From CAVRQM01 sp963822705 (GTDB taxonomy: Bacteria; Pseudomonadota; Alphaproteobacteria; Acetobacterales; Acetobacteraceae): a stretch of DNA of 64,000 bases. Position numbers and translations under genes: made by a program. The stretch lies in contig CAWGIX010000001.1 of assembly GCA_963822705.1 (NCBI GenBank), forward strand, positions 62,001 to 126,000, given 5' to 3'. How positions within the stretch are numbered: position 1 is the stretch's first letter; the number at the start of each line of letters is the position of its first letter. The notes under the pieces were generated by a model. That model was not told the origin of the DNA, made no database searches, and saw only the letters and a program-made list of their open reading frames with translations. Below, one piece after another: positions 52,062 through 59,942 of the stretch.

Positions 52062-52195
52062 CGGGCGAGTGCGGGACGGCTGTCAGTCGTCTATTCAGCA
52101 CTAATCGCACTGGTTACCTATCAGTCAGAGGTCGTCAGGGTGGGCGCTGCCGTATGAGCGTTTGCCGGCAGTTTTGATTTGCCTGCAATAATAAT

Positions 52196-52221
52196 TCTGA
52201 CGTCTGATGGAAGACGTCAGA
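52196..52221. repeat. Perfect 10-bp inverted repeat containing two GACGTC cores
   Basis: TCTGACGTCT, a six-base loop (GATGGA), then AGACGTCAGA form an exact stem. Each arm contains GACGTC, itself palindromic. No T-run follows on either strand, so it is not a standard terminator. It could be an operator for two dimers or an RNA hairpin. It lies between the toxin relic and the orphan gene. Confidence 0.75.
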
Positions 52222-52544
52222 CGATCCGGATGTCATGCCCGACCTCCGGTTAGTATCGGTTCAATTCTTGTGGCCACTGGGATTGATGACTTTGGCGTTT
52301 ACCCTCATTCTTTCTGCATCTCATTTCGCTCTTATGCATGAGAACTTTCGGAGCCCAGTCGCCTAGTCCGGCTATGTTGTTGCGAAAACCTTGATTTACG
52401 GCGGCCGTCATCTCGACAAGTTCACCTCCATGCTTCCGGTCTGCTCTGGCGAGGAAGCTCGCGCATGCTCTCCCTCGCTTGATTTTTCCTGGACGGAGTA
52501 CCGTTCCTGCGCTTAACTATGCTGAATACAGGAGCCGGAAAAAC

Positions 52545-53831
52545 ATGCCGACCAAACAACAGATTTCCTGGATTTCGGAACACCTGGGTGTTGACGTCGC
52601 CGCCGTAGCGGGCGCGGTCAAGACAACCGTCCAGTCCCTGCCCGGCAACGCCATGCTGCCTGATTGCAAGCCGGTCAAGGGCAAGGTCCAGGGCCCGCCG
52701 CAGCATCTCCTGTGCGCCACCCATGGTCACGTTCTCGATATCAAAGAGAAGAAGATCATTGCGATCAGCCTCGACCAATACAAGTCCCAAAAAATGGCAG
52801 GCGCCAAACCGGAGCCAGCGGCGCCTCCGGCCCAGGCAGCCCCACCGCCCGGGCTTCCTGCCGCGACCGCAGCGCCGGCCCAGACTTCCCCGAACGGTGC
52901 GGCCTCGTCCGCTGATGCGGACGCTGCCAAGGTGCAGGCCCAGGCGAAGCAGATTCTGAACCTGATGCAATCGGAAGCCGAAGATATCGCGAGTGTTCAG
53001 GCGCAGCACGAAGAGCTCGCCGGTGGCGGTCGCCTTAACCGATCCATTTCCTGGATTTCGGATAAATTGGGCGGCGCGGACGATCCCGGCGACGAACTGG
53101 CCGAGATTGCAGGTCAGATAGGGATGGAGCACATGAGCGGCTTGGCTGCCGTGGGAACCCGCGACCTTGACGCTGCCCGCAAACATCTCGCCACCATGCG
53201 GGCCTTGAACCAGAAGGCATACGGTCTTTGGCAGAAGTATGCTGGCGACACCTCAAAAGGAGCCGGTCGGGCGATTACTGGCCTCGAAGTTGCCTCGAAA
53301 GCCGGGGACGTAGCGACCATGGGGCTAAACGTTGTCGCGCCGGGCGTCGGGAAAGTCCTTTCCGTGGCGAAAAATGTCAGCGTGACCGGATCGAAGCTTG
53401 CCTTTGGCGAAAAGGTGAACTGGACCGAATTCAGCATCGATATGGCTTTTGACCTGTTCGTCGGCGGGGAAGGCGGCCAGGTCAATAAAGCCGCCGAGAA
53501 GCTGGCCGGCCCGCTCGCCAAGAACCTCGCGCCCAAGCTGTCGGAAGCGATCGCCAAGAAGTGGGGTCTGGAAGCGGCCGCTAAGAAACTTGGTGGAAAG
53601 GTCACTGAGGACGCGATCGAGAAGTATATCGTTACTGAGGCCGAAGAATTAATAAAAAATGATGCCAAAAACATGGTGACGCCGATTGCCGAAAAAGTCG
53701 TCGAAACAGCCAAGGACACGGACGTTACTCACGGCCAGCTTGTAGACATGATGCTTAACTCAATGACAAACCCGTCGGGAGAACTTGCCGCCCGCGTGTC
53801 GGACAAGATCATGGCGGATTTCAGACCCTGA
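52545..53831 (+). CDS. Orphan protein with duplicated ISWIS motif, function unknown
   Basis: I do not recognise this 428-residue protein. It starts QQISWISEHLGVDVAAVAGA, with a compact N-terminal region ending near SLDQYKSQKM. A proline/alanine linker follows (about 85-120), then a helical segment, and then a second copy of the start motif, RSISWISDKLGGAD, at about residue 167. A small-residue-rich part (GLNVVAPGVGKVLSVAKNVS, about residue 263) follows. The C-terminal half is helical and Lys/Ala-rich. There is no signal peptide. The overall look, with short modular domains, a linker and a glycine/valine hydrophobic patch, recalls secreted polymorphic-toxin or effector proteins, but this is only resemblance. 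The ATG at 52545 has GGAG 12 bases upstream. Confidence 0.7.
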   Translation: MPTKQQISWISEHLGVDVAAVAGAVKTTVQSLPGNAMLPDCKPVKGKVQGPPQHLLCATHGHVLDIKEKKIIAISLDQYKSQKMAGAKPEPAAPPAQAAPPPGLPAATAAPAQTSPNGAASSADADAAKVQAQAKQILNLMQSEAEDIASVQAQHEELAGGGRLNRSISWISDKLGGADDPGDELAEIAGQIGMEHMSGLAAVGTRDLDAARKHLATMRALNQKAYGLWQKYAGDTSKGAGRAITGLEVASKAGDVATMGLNVVAPGVGKVLSVAKNVSVTGSKLAFGEKVNWTEFSIDMAFDLFVGGEGGQVNKAAEKLAGPLAKNLAPKLSEAIAKKWGLEAAAKKLGGKVTEDAIEKYIVTEAEELIKNDAKNMVTPIAEKVVETAKDTDVTHGQLVDMMLNSMTNPSGELAARVSDKIMADFRP

Positions 53832-54137
53832 TCGCGGTGCATTGTTGGTGTTTGAGGCGAGCGCGATGCGGTCCGTCCGCGGTGTACTTTCCGTCACTTG
53901 GCATAGTGCGGATTGCGAACGCGATGTCGCCGTCTGGACGCTATGTAACACGCCCGGAAGTCTTCACGTTTGCAACGGCCTCTCCCTGAACAATTCGCAT
54001 TTACACTCGTGACCTCGGTGGTTCGAGGGCAGCCGGGGAGATGGCCACGTTCCGAGACCACGCCAGCCGCATCGCCCATTGACGGCTTCGGACTCCGATC
54101 CTTACTGGGCTGTTTGCTCCAGACGGGGAGAACATTG
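53832..54137. other. Intergenic stretch of 306 bp, no feature seen
   Basis: This gap between the orphan gene and the cache-domain gene is again less GC-rich than average. No gene, RNA or strong repeat is visible. The GGGGAG about 10 bases before 54138 is the ribosome-binding site of the next gene, so a promoter for it should lie in the last third of this gap. Confidence 0.6.
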
Positions 54138-54620
54138 ATGCTCGGACGCACCCTGTTTTGTGCGGTGATCGTCGGCATTCTGCTGACAGGGGCAGCCCGC
54201 GCGCAGCAGCGAGCGCCCACTCCACAAGAGATCAATCGTATCGAAGCCTTGGTGACGAACGCTGCCATTCTGGTCGAGAGTAAAGGAAAGGAGGCTGCCT
54301 TCGCCGAGTTCGGAAAGCGCGACAGTGAGTGGTGGTATGACGACACTTACCTGTTCGCTTATGACATGAACGGGAATGTCCTCCTGAACCCTGCTGCTCC
54401 GAGCCGGGTTGGGACCAACCCGCTCGGGGAAAAGGACGCGAACGGCAAGGCGTTCCATCAGGCCCTTATAGAGATGGCGCGGGTGAATGGGTTGGGCTGG
54501 GTCGACTACCTGATTGCGAGACCTGGAAAGCCAAAGCCCTCGCCGAAATGGAGCTACGTAAAAGCGGTTAAGTTCGACGGCGTGCCAGGTGTGATCGGGG
54601 CGGGATTTTATCTCGACTAG
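54138..54620 (+). CDS. Secreted single cache-domain protein
   Basis: This 160-residue protein has a signal peptide (TLFCAVIVGILLTGAARAQQ) and a cache-type sensor domain: LVTNAAILVESKGKEAAFAE, DTYLFAYDMNGNVLLNPAAP, GLGWVDYLIARPGKPKPSPK and SYVKAVKFDGVPGVIGAGFY. Cache domains bind small ligands such as carboxylates or amines, usually as the extracellular part of chemoreceptors or kinases. This one stands alone with no membrane anchor or output domain, so it would be a free periplasmic ligand-binder. It borders the less GC-rich island. Confidence 0.82.
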   Translation: MLGRTLFCAVIVGILLTGAARAQQRAPTPQEINRIEALVTNAAILVESKGKEAAFAEFGKRDSEWWYDDTYLFAYDMNGNVLLNPAAPSRVGTNPLGEKDANGKAFHQALIEMARVNGLGWVDYLIARPGKPKPSPKWSYVKAVKFDGVPGVIGAGFYLD

Positions 54621-54646
54621 CGGTCAGTCACACAGGAGTGCGGCCA

Positions 54647-54772
54647 TCAATACGCCGGGTAGGTGCGCGGATAGATGATCTGGTCGGGCGGACCCGGGGG
54701 CGAGGGGCCGCCGCGCTTGCCGCACGCGGCCAACATCGCCAGCACCAGAAGCAACACCCAACACGCTCTCAC
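54647..54772 (-). CDS. LptM-like small lipoprotein
   Basis: This 41-residue product has a lipoprotein signal with the lipobox LAACGKRG (Cys at about residue 17) and the short tail GGPSPPGPPDQIIYPRTYPA. This size and the CGxxG start are typical of LptM/YifL lipoproteins, which bind the LptDE translocon and help its disulfide formation. It begins with GTG in a GTGA overlap with the argH stop, a neighbourhood shared with many proteobacteria, where it lies between argH and lysA. It is too small for automatic calling but well supported by context. Confidence 0.75.
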   Translation of the reverse strand: MRACWVLLLVLAMLAACGKRGGPSPPGPPDQIIYPRTYPAY

Positions 54773-56184
54773 AGCACCAGCCGCTCCAGCCAGTCCGCCG
54801 CGGCGCCCGTGACATTTTCGGGCGCAGTGCCGCCGAAACTGGTGCGCGAAGCCACCGAGGCATCGACCGTCAGCACGCCGAACACCGCGTCGGTGATGCG
54901 CGGCTCCACTTCCTGCATCTCGGCCAGGGTCAGCCCGGCCAGATCCACGCCGCGCGCCTCGGCCACTGCCACCAGCCGGCCGGTGACGTGGTGGGCGGCG
55001 CGGAACGGCAGGCCCAGCACCCGCACCAACCAGTCCGCCAGATCGGTAGCGGTGGCAAACCCGTCGCCGGCGGCGGCGCGCAGGCGCGCCGTGTCGGGCA
55101 CAAATTCGCGCACCATGCCGGCCATCGCGGCCAGCGACAGCGACCAGGCTTCCGCCGCCTCGAATACCGGCTGCTTGTCCTCCTGCATGTCTTTTGCGTA
55201 GGCCAGCGGCAGGCCCTTCATGACCGTCAGCAAGGCGACCAGCGCGCCGGTGATGCGGCCGGTCTTGGCGCGCACCAGCTCGGCGGCGTCCGGATTGCGT
55301 TTCTGCGGCATGATCGAGCTGCCGGTGGTCAGCGCGTCGGGCAGCCGGATGAACCGGAACGGGGCGCTGCACCAGATGACGATCTCCTCGGCCAGCCGCG
55401 ACAGATGCACCGCGGAGATCGCGGCGGCGGCCAAAAATTCGATGGCGAAATCGCGTGCCGACACGGCGTCGATCGAGTTGCTCATCACATGGTCGAACCC
55501 GAGCGCGGTCATGGTCATTTTCCGGTCGATCGGGAACGACGTGCCGGCCAGCGCCGCGGCCCCCAGGGGCGATTCGTTCACGCGCGCCCGCGCATCCCGC
55601 AGCCGCTCGCGGTCGCGCGAGAACATTTCGACATAGGCCAGCAAATGGTGCCCGAGCGTGACCGGCTGCGCCGTCTGCAGGTGGGTGAAGCCGGGCATCG
55701 GATCGGCCGCGTGCTGCGCCGCCCTGGTGGCCAGAGCGCGCATGAGGTCGGCGATCTGGCTGTCGATGCCGTCGATCGCGTCGCGCACCCATAACCGCAA
55801 GTCGGTCGCCACCTGGTCGTTGCGGCTGCGCGCGGTGTGCAGGCGCCGTCCCGGATCGCCGATGCGCTCGATCAGGCGCGCCTCGATATTCATGTGGATG
55901 TCTTCGAGCGCCGCGTCGAAGCCAAAACGCCCGGCCTCGATGTCGGCCTCGATCGAGTCCAGTCCTCGCGCGATGGCCGCCTCGTCGTCGCGGCTGATAA
56001 TCCCCACATGCGCCAGCATCATGGCGTGCGCGCGCGAGCCGGCGATGTCCTGGCGCCAGAGTTTCCGGTCGAACCCGATCGAGGCATTGATGTCGCGCAT
56101 GATGGCGGCCGGCCCCTCGCCAAACCGCCCGCCCCACGCCTGGTTTTTCTCTTCGCGCGCGGGGTCGGCCGGGATGTCGGGCAA
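54769..56184 (-). CDS. argH: Argininosuccinate lyase
   Basis: This 471-residue enzyme cleaves argininosuccinate to arginine and fumarate, the last step of arginine synthesis. It is a member of the fumarase/aspartase superfamily. The signature GSSIMPQKRNPDAAELVRAK with the catalytic Ser is at about residue 290, and TARSRNDQVATDLRLWVRDA, with active-site His/Thr elements, is at about residue 118. The N-terminus (WGGRFGEGPAAIMRDINASI) is also typical. The length matches the family (about 460). It is divergent from the TlpA-like gene with 12 bp between starts. Confidence 0.95.
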   Translation of the reverse strand: MPDIPADPAREEKNQAWGGRFGEGPAAIMRDINASIGFDRKLWRQDIAGSRAHAMMLAHVGIISRDDEAAIARGLDSIEADIEAGRFGFDAALEDIHMNIEARLIERIGDPGRRLHTARSRNDQVATDLRLWVRDAIDGIDSQIADLMRALATRAAQHAADPMPGFTHLQTAQPVTLGHHLLAYVEMFSRDRERLRDARARVNESPLGAAALAGTSFPIDRKMTMTALGFDHVMSNSIDAVSARDFAIEFLAAAAISAVHLSRLAEEIVIWCSAPFRFIRLPDALTTGSSIMPQKRNPDAAELVRAKTGRITGALVALLTVMKGLPLAYAKDMQEDKQPVFEAAEAWSLSLAAMAGMVREFVPDTARLRAAAGDGFATATDLADWLVRVLGLPFRAAHHVTGRLVAVAEARGVDLAGLTLAEMQEVEPRITDAVFGVLTVDASVASRTSFGGTAPENVTGAAADWLERLVL

Positions 56185-56196
56185 GCGGGGCCTCTG

Positions 56197-56802
56197 ATGC
56201 GCCTGGAAAGAATACCGCGCCGAGCGTTGGTCGCGGGCGGGCTGGCGGCCGCCGCGGCGACCCTAGCGGTGGCCACCCTGCTGCGCAAACCGCAGCCCGA
56301 CATCGTGTTGTTACCCCTGTCCGGCCCGGAGCCGGCGGCAAGACTGCACGATATGTCGGCCCTGGTGACGGCCGACCCGGTGCGCAAGCTGCCGGCCTTT
56401 ACGTTTCTCGATGCGCAGGGGGCGTCCCATACCATGGCCGAGTTTGCCGGCCGCGGGGTGGTGCTGAACCTTTGGGCCACCTGGTGCGCGCCATGCGTGG
56501 CCGAACTGCCCTCCCTGGCCGCGCTGTCGGCGCGCGCGGCGGAGGCGGGCATCGTGGTGCTGCCGCTCTCGCTCGATCGCGGCGGTGCGGCGGCCGTGCA
56601 AAAGTTCTTTGCCGCCCGTGGCATCACCGGCCTGCCGGTCTGGACCGATCCGGACGGGGCTTCCGAGCAGGCGCTGGGCGTGCGCGGCGTGCCGACGACA
56701 TTCCTGGTCGACCGGCAGGGCCGCGAGGTGGCGCTTCTGGAAGGCGCCGCCGACTGGGGCAGCGACGCGGCGCTGGCCCGTATCCGCGCTTTGGTCGCCT
56801 GA
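56197..56802 (+). CDS. TlpA-like membrane-anchored thioredoxin
   Basis: This 201-residue protein has an N-terminal membrane anchor (about residues 10-30, LVAGGLAAAAATLAVATLL) and a periplasmic thioredoxin domain with the active site NLWATWCAPCVAELPSL (WCAPC, about residue 95) and the cis-proline region GVRGVPTTFLVDRQG. TlpA/ResA-type proteins reduce periplasmic cysteines, for example for cytochrome oxidase or cytochrome c assembly. It is divergent from argH, an arrangement common in alphaproteobacteria. Confidence 0.9.
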   Translation: MRLERIPRRALVAGGLAAAAATLAVATLLRKPQPDIVLLPLSGPEPAARLHDMSALVTADPVRKLPAFTFLDAQGASHTMAEFAGRGVVLNLWATWCAPCVAELPSLAALSARAAEAGIVVLPLSLDRGGAAAVQKFFAARGITGLPVWTDPDGASEQALGVRGVPTTFLVDRQGREVALLEGAADWGSDAALARIRALVA

Positions 56803-56874
56803 GGAGGGTCGGCTGACGGGAACCGGAACGGGCACCGCCGCGTCTGGGGCGCAGCGGCGCGGGAGAAGTGAGCC

Positions 56875-57459
56875 ATGGACACGACCAGCTTGGTGCGGCC
56901 GATCGGACAAGCGCTGCGAGGCCTGCGCGCCGGGTTTGCCGGGCTGGCCTCCCAACGCAGCTGGGGTGCCGGCGCCGCCGATTGCATCCGGGTGACCAGC
57001 AATGCGTTCGGCGCCGGCACCGACATTCCCGCGCGGTTCACCGCCGACGGCCAAGGCGTGTCGCCGCCGCTGGCATGGGAGCGTGTGCCGGTGGGAACGC
57101 GATCGCTGGTACTGCTGGTCGAGGACCCGGATATCCCTATTCCGGTGCCGCTGGTGCATGCCTTGGTCTACAACATACCCACCACGCTGACCGGGCTGGA
57201 CGAGGGGGCGATCCCTGCCGTCATGCAGGGTCCGACGGAGCAGGGTATTCGCGCCGGCCGCAACGGCTATGGGCGTCCCGGCTGGATACCGCCGAGCCCG
57301 CCACCGGGCCATGGCCCGCACCACTACGCGTTCCAGCTTTTTGCCTTGGACTGCAGCCCCAGCTTCGACTGGCCTCCGGGCCGGATCGCGATGCTGCGGC
57401 AGATGCAGCGACACGTGCTGGGCTATGGCGTGCTGTTCGGCGTGTACGAGCGCGTGTAA
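56875..57459 (+). CDS. YbhB/YbcL-type phosphatidylethanolamine-binding (PEBP) family protein
   Basis: This 194-residue PEBP family protein contains FTADGQGVSPPLAWERVPVG, VLLVEDPDIPIPVPLVHALV and HHYAFQLFALD, the three conserved blocks of the ligand pocket. It has an extra loop (NGYGRPGWIPPSPPPGHGPH) relative to E. coli YbhB. No signal peptide is visible. The physiological role of bacterial PEBP proteins is unclear. The last 37 bp overlap the end of the convergent glycosyltransferase gene. Confidence 0.87.
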   Translation: MDTTSLVRPIGQALRGLRAGFAGLASQRSWGAGAADCIRVTSNAFGAGTDIPARFTADGQGVSPPLAWERVPVGTRSLVLLVEDPDIPIPVPLVHALVYNIPTTLTGLDEGAIPAVMQGPTEQGIRAGRNGYGRPGWIPPSPPPGHGPHHYAFQLFALDCSPSFDWPPGRIAMLRQMQRHVLGYGVLFGVYERV

Positions 57460-59921
57460 CACCGGGAAACCGTGCTGTACCCCAGCACCCTCACCCCTGC
57501 CCTCTGGGAAAGGGGGCAGGTTCTTCTTCCCTCTCCCTCTGCCTTTGGGAGAGGGTCGGGGTGAGGGTTGGTCACGCCTGGGGGGATGAGATTGTACAGG
57601 CCGAGCGCGCGCAGGCCCGCCAGCAACTGATGCGGCGCGATGCTGTATGCAGCGTTCTGCGACGGCCGCTCCATCCCGGGTGTGGGCACATGAGCGCCTA
57701 CAAGAAAACCGTAGCCGAGCCTGCACAATGAAGCCAGGCTCCAGTGCGCCGGCTGCACGAAAGCCGGGTTGAACAGTTCCAGCACGCGACAGCCAGGTAG
57801 ACAGAACAGGATGTTGGCGAGCCCGGCGCTGGTCTCGCCCACCACCCAGCGCGCATTGCGCATGGCGCGGATCTGTTCGTCCAGCGGCAGCGACTGCATA
57901 ACGACCGTAACGAATCCCGCCGCGTGCAGCAACGGCGCCAGCGCGTCGTAGCCGGTCATCACCCGCGTGTCGGTGCCCCGCCTGATATACAGCCGTGTGG
58001 GCAGGGTGCCGGCGCGCTCCGCGTCGTTCATCGCGACGCGGTCGGAAAGGGCTGAGGCCGCGAGCCGGGACAAGCGCGGCGGGCGCCAGATGTCTGTGCC
58101 GCCCATGCACCAGAGCAGTTCGCACGGCAGCCCCTCGTCGGGACCGACCCACCTGATGTCCGCCTCGTCGATGCCGAGCAGTTCTAGGCTGCGGCGCTGC
58201 GGTGATTGCGGCGGGAATTGCGGCAGCAATATGCGCAGGCCCGGAACCTGCGCGCGCAGTCGGCCAAACGCCAACAGGCGTGGCAGGCACTCGGTCAACC
58301 AGTGGGCGTGGTTGCGCCACGTCCCCGTGTAGCCGGCGAAGCAGGGACGCGGTTCCACCTCGGAGACCACCAGACCGCGCTTGAGCCGAACCACGTCGCC
58401 CTGGACCGATTTGACGATCGACTCGGCGCGCCACGGCTCGATGCTGTGCGTGCCGTCGCGCAATATTGTGCCGGCGGCCACCACCAGCCCGTCGGTCGCC
58501 AGTAATGCGGCCCCGGCGAAGCACGCCGCCAGCACTGCCGGTATCTCGTAGGAGCGAAACGACGTATCGGCGAATGTGTACGCCAGGGTCGAAACCGAAG
58601 GGTCGGTCGGCTCGGCGCAGAGCAGCCCGACACGGTCGATCTTCTCGTTTGGCGACAGCTCGATCACCTGCTGGCAGCGGCCGGACGCGGCGTGCTGGAC
58701 CAGATAGTCCCCGAGCGGCAGGGTGGGTGCGGGCGCCGCCGGCTTGCGCAGCCCGGCCCCGGCGGCGGGCGGGAACGCCGCCACGAATCGCTGCAGCACG
58801 TCGATGTCGATCCGTATCGGGCGCGTCAGGCTCGGGTTGTCGTTGATGCGCAGCCGGAACCCGCCGGTCGGCTCGACGACGCCCAGTCGCTGCCCGCGCA
58901 GGGCGGCGATGCGGTGCTGGACCGCGTTGAACCGGTTCAGGCAGATCACGCCGGCGCCGCGCGGCATGAACAGCGCGTTGTGCAGCGCCGAGCCGTACTC
59001 TCCCGCGGCGCAGACGAGATTTTTGTAGATGCCGAGCTGATCGCGAACGGACAGGAGCTCCGGATGCACGACGTCGAACCCCATGGCCACCAGCGACTGC
59101 TCCACCTCGGCGGCGTTCTCCAGCAGGGACCGCTCGGGGGGCAGTTTTTGGCGCGAGAAATACACCAGCGGGCCGGTGCCGGCGGCGGTGCCGGCGGCGC
59201 GCGCCAGCAGATCGTCTGCCACGAGGTTGAAGGCCGGATGCAAATGGTCTTCGAGGTCCGCCAGCCTGGACGGGACGATGAAGGACGGAGCCTCCAGCAG
59301 CTGAGTGTCGGAATCGTACCAGATCAGTTCGTCCGGGCGAAAATAAAACGACACGAACTCGTCCAGCCATGGCGGCCGGCGCAGGCTCACGGCCAGCCGG
59401 AACGCCACGCCCATGCGCCGTAGCACCGACAGCAGAAAAAGTTTCGGCAGCATTTCGAGCAGGAAATGCCCATAGACGCAGTTCCCATGGGTGGCGACGG
59501 CTACCGGCGCGTCGCAGGCGACGATCTGCGCGTCGGGCCGGTACAGCCCGTGCCGCCAGGCGCGGGGCAGGCCGCGGCGCAATTCGTCGCGAAAATAGTC
59601 CGGCAGGCAGTCCATCTGCCAGAACACGCTGCCGTCGCGGATCAGCAGCCCCGCGCCACCCAGTCTGTGACCGGGTATCGCGTAGATGGTGCCGCCCGGG
59701 ACGACCGCTCGGCTCTGATGCTCGGCGGCGATCTGCGGATACGACCCGCCGAGCCAAAGCGGCCCGGCGGGCGGGGAGCGCGCCGGTTCGAGCAACCGCC
59801 AGCTTCGCGGCGGGCCTTCCTGCAGCAGCAGGGCGGGATCATCGATCGGCAGGAAATCGAGGCCATGAAACCCCGTTTTCGGCGGCGTCGGGTCGTGCAG
59901 GTCATAGATCGGCAGCGACAT
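57423..59921 (-). CDS. Tandem double-domain glycosyltransferase 61 family protein
   Basis: This 832-residue protein consists of two GT61-type (DUF563) modules. The first (about 1-395) has VATHGNCVYGHFLLEMLPKL, LVYFSRQKLPPERSLLENAA and AGEYGSALHNALFMPRGAGV. The second (about 430-770) repeats the pattern with TWRNHAHWLTECLPRLLAFG, RLYIRRGTDTRVM and GETSAGLANILFCLPGCRVL. GT61 enzymes add xylose, GlcNAc or similar sugars; bacterial members lie in surface polysaccharide loci. No membrane anchor is visible. The C-terminus after ALGLYNLIPPG is translated from an interspersed repeat (PHPDPLPKAEGEG), so the original stop is lost. A second GT61 gene is upstream. Confidence 0.85.
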   Translation of the reverse strand: MSLPIYDLHDPTPPKTGFHGLDFLPIDDPALLLQEGPPRSWRLLEPARSPPAGPLWLGGSYPQIAAEHQSRAVVPGGTIYAIPGHRLGGAGLLIRDGSVFWQMDCLPDYFRDELRRGLPRAWRHGLYRPDAQIVACDAPVAVATHGNCVYGHFLLEMLPKLFLLSVLRRMGVAFRLAVSLRRPPWLDEFVSFYFRPDELIWYDSDTQLLEAPSFIVPSRLADLEDHLHPAFNLVADDLLARAAGTAAGTGPLVYFSRQKLPPERSLLENAAEVEQSLVAMGFDVVHPELLSVRDQLGIYKNLVCAAGEYGSALHNALFMPRGAGVICLNRFNAVQHRIAALRGQRLGVVEPTGGFRLRINDNPSLTRPIRIDIDVLQRFVAAFPPAAGAGLRKPAAPAPTLPLGDYLVQHAASGRCQQVIELSPNEKIDRVGLLCAEPTDPSVSTLAYTFADTSFRSYEIPAVLAACFAGAALLATDGLVVAAGTILRDGTHSIEPWRAESIVKSVQGDVVRLKRGLVVSEVEPRPCFAGYTGTWRNHAHWLTECLPRLLAFGRLRAQVPGLRILLPQFPPQSPQRRSLELLGIDEADIRWVGPDEGLPCELLWCMGGTDIWRPPRLSRLAASALSDRVAMNDAERAGTLPTRLYIRRGTDTRVMTGYDALAPLLHAAGFVTVVMQSLPLDEQIRAMRNARWVVGETSAGLANILFCLPGCRVLELFNPAFVQPAHWSLASLCRLGYGFLVGAHVPTPGMERPSQNAAYSIAPHQLLAGLRALGLYNLIPPGVTNPHPDPLPKAEGEGRRTCPLSQRAGVRVLGYSTVSRCYTRSYTPNSTP
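57487..57568. repeat. Long inverted-repeat element of the CCCTCACCCC family
   Basis: The ends are exact 11-bp inverted repeats, ACCCTCACCCC at 57487-57497 and GGGGTGAGGGT at 57558-57568. Between them lie smaller CCCTCTCCC-like and GGGAGAGGG-like blocks. It is the longest of three related elements in the window. It lies inside the 3' end of the tandem glycosyltransferase gene, where it is translated into the last 30 or so residues. Confidence 0.75.
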
Positions 59922-59942
59922 GGCAGGGCTCGCAGCCGAGCG

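Larger units (their letters stand above)
51809..52544. other. Intergenic stretch of 736 bp between cobT and an orphan gene
   Basis: No intact gene is visible here. It contains the ParE-like relic on the minus strand and a perfect hairpin at 52196-52221. The remaining DNA (52062-52195 and 52222-52544) is clearly less GC-rich than the window average and shows no convincing reading frame on either strand. The composition change suggests an acquired segment. A promoter for the downstream orphan gene must lie near its 3' end, but I see no clear -35/-10 pair. Confidence 0.7.

Noticed and set aside
52422..53186. A 254-residue minus-strand frame opposite the orphan gene
   Set aside because: Gly/Arg/Leu-rich, no ribosome-binding site or domain; the plus-strand frame is longer, has a ribosome-binding site and a structured composition.
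56311..59757. A 1148-codon open frame on the minus strand through the PEBP and glycosyltransferase region
   Set aside because: It is a shifted frame of the GT61 gene plus antisense of the PEBP and TlpA-like genes; the product is Arg/Pro-rich with no recognisable fold.
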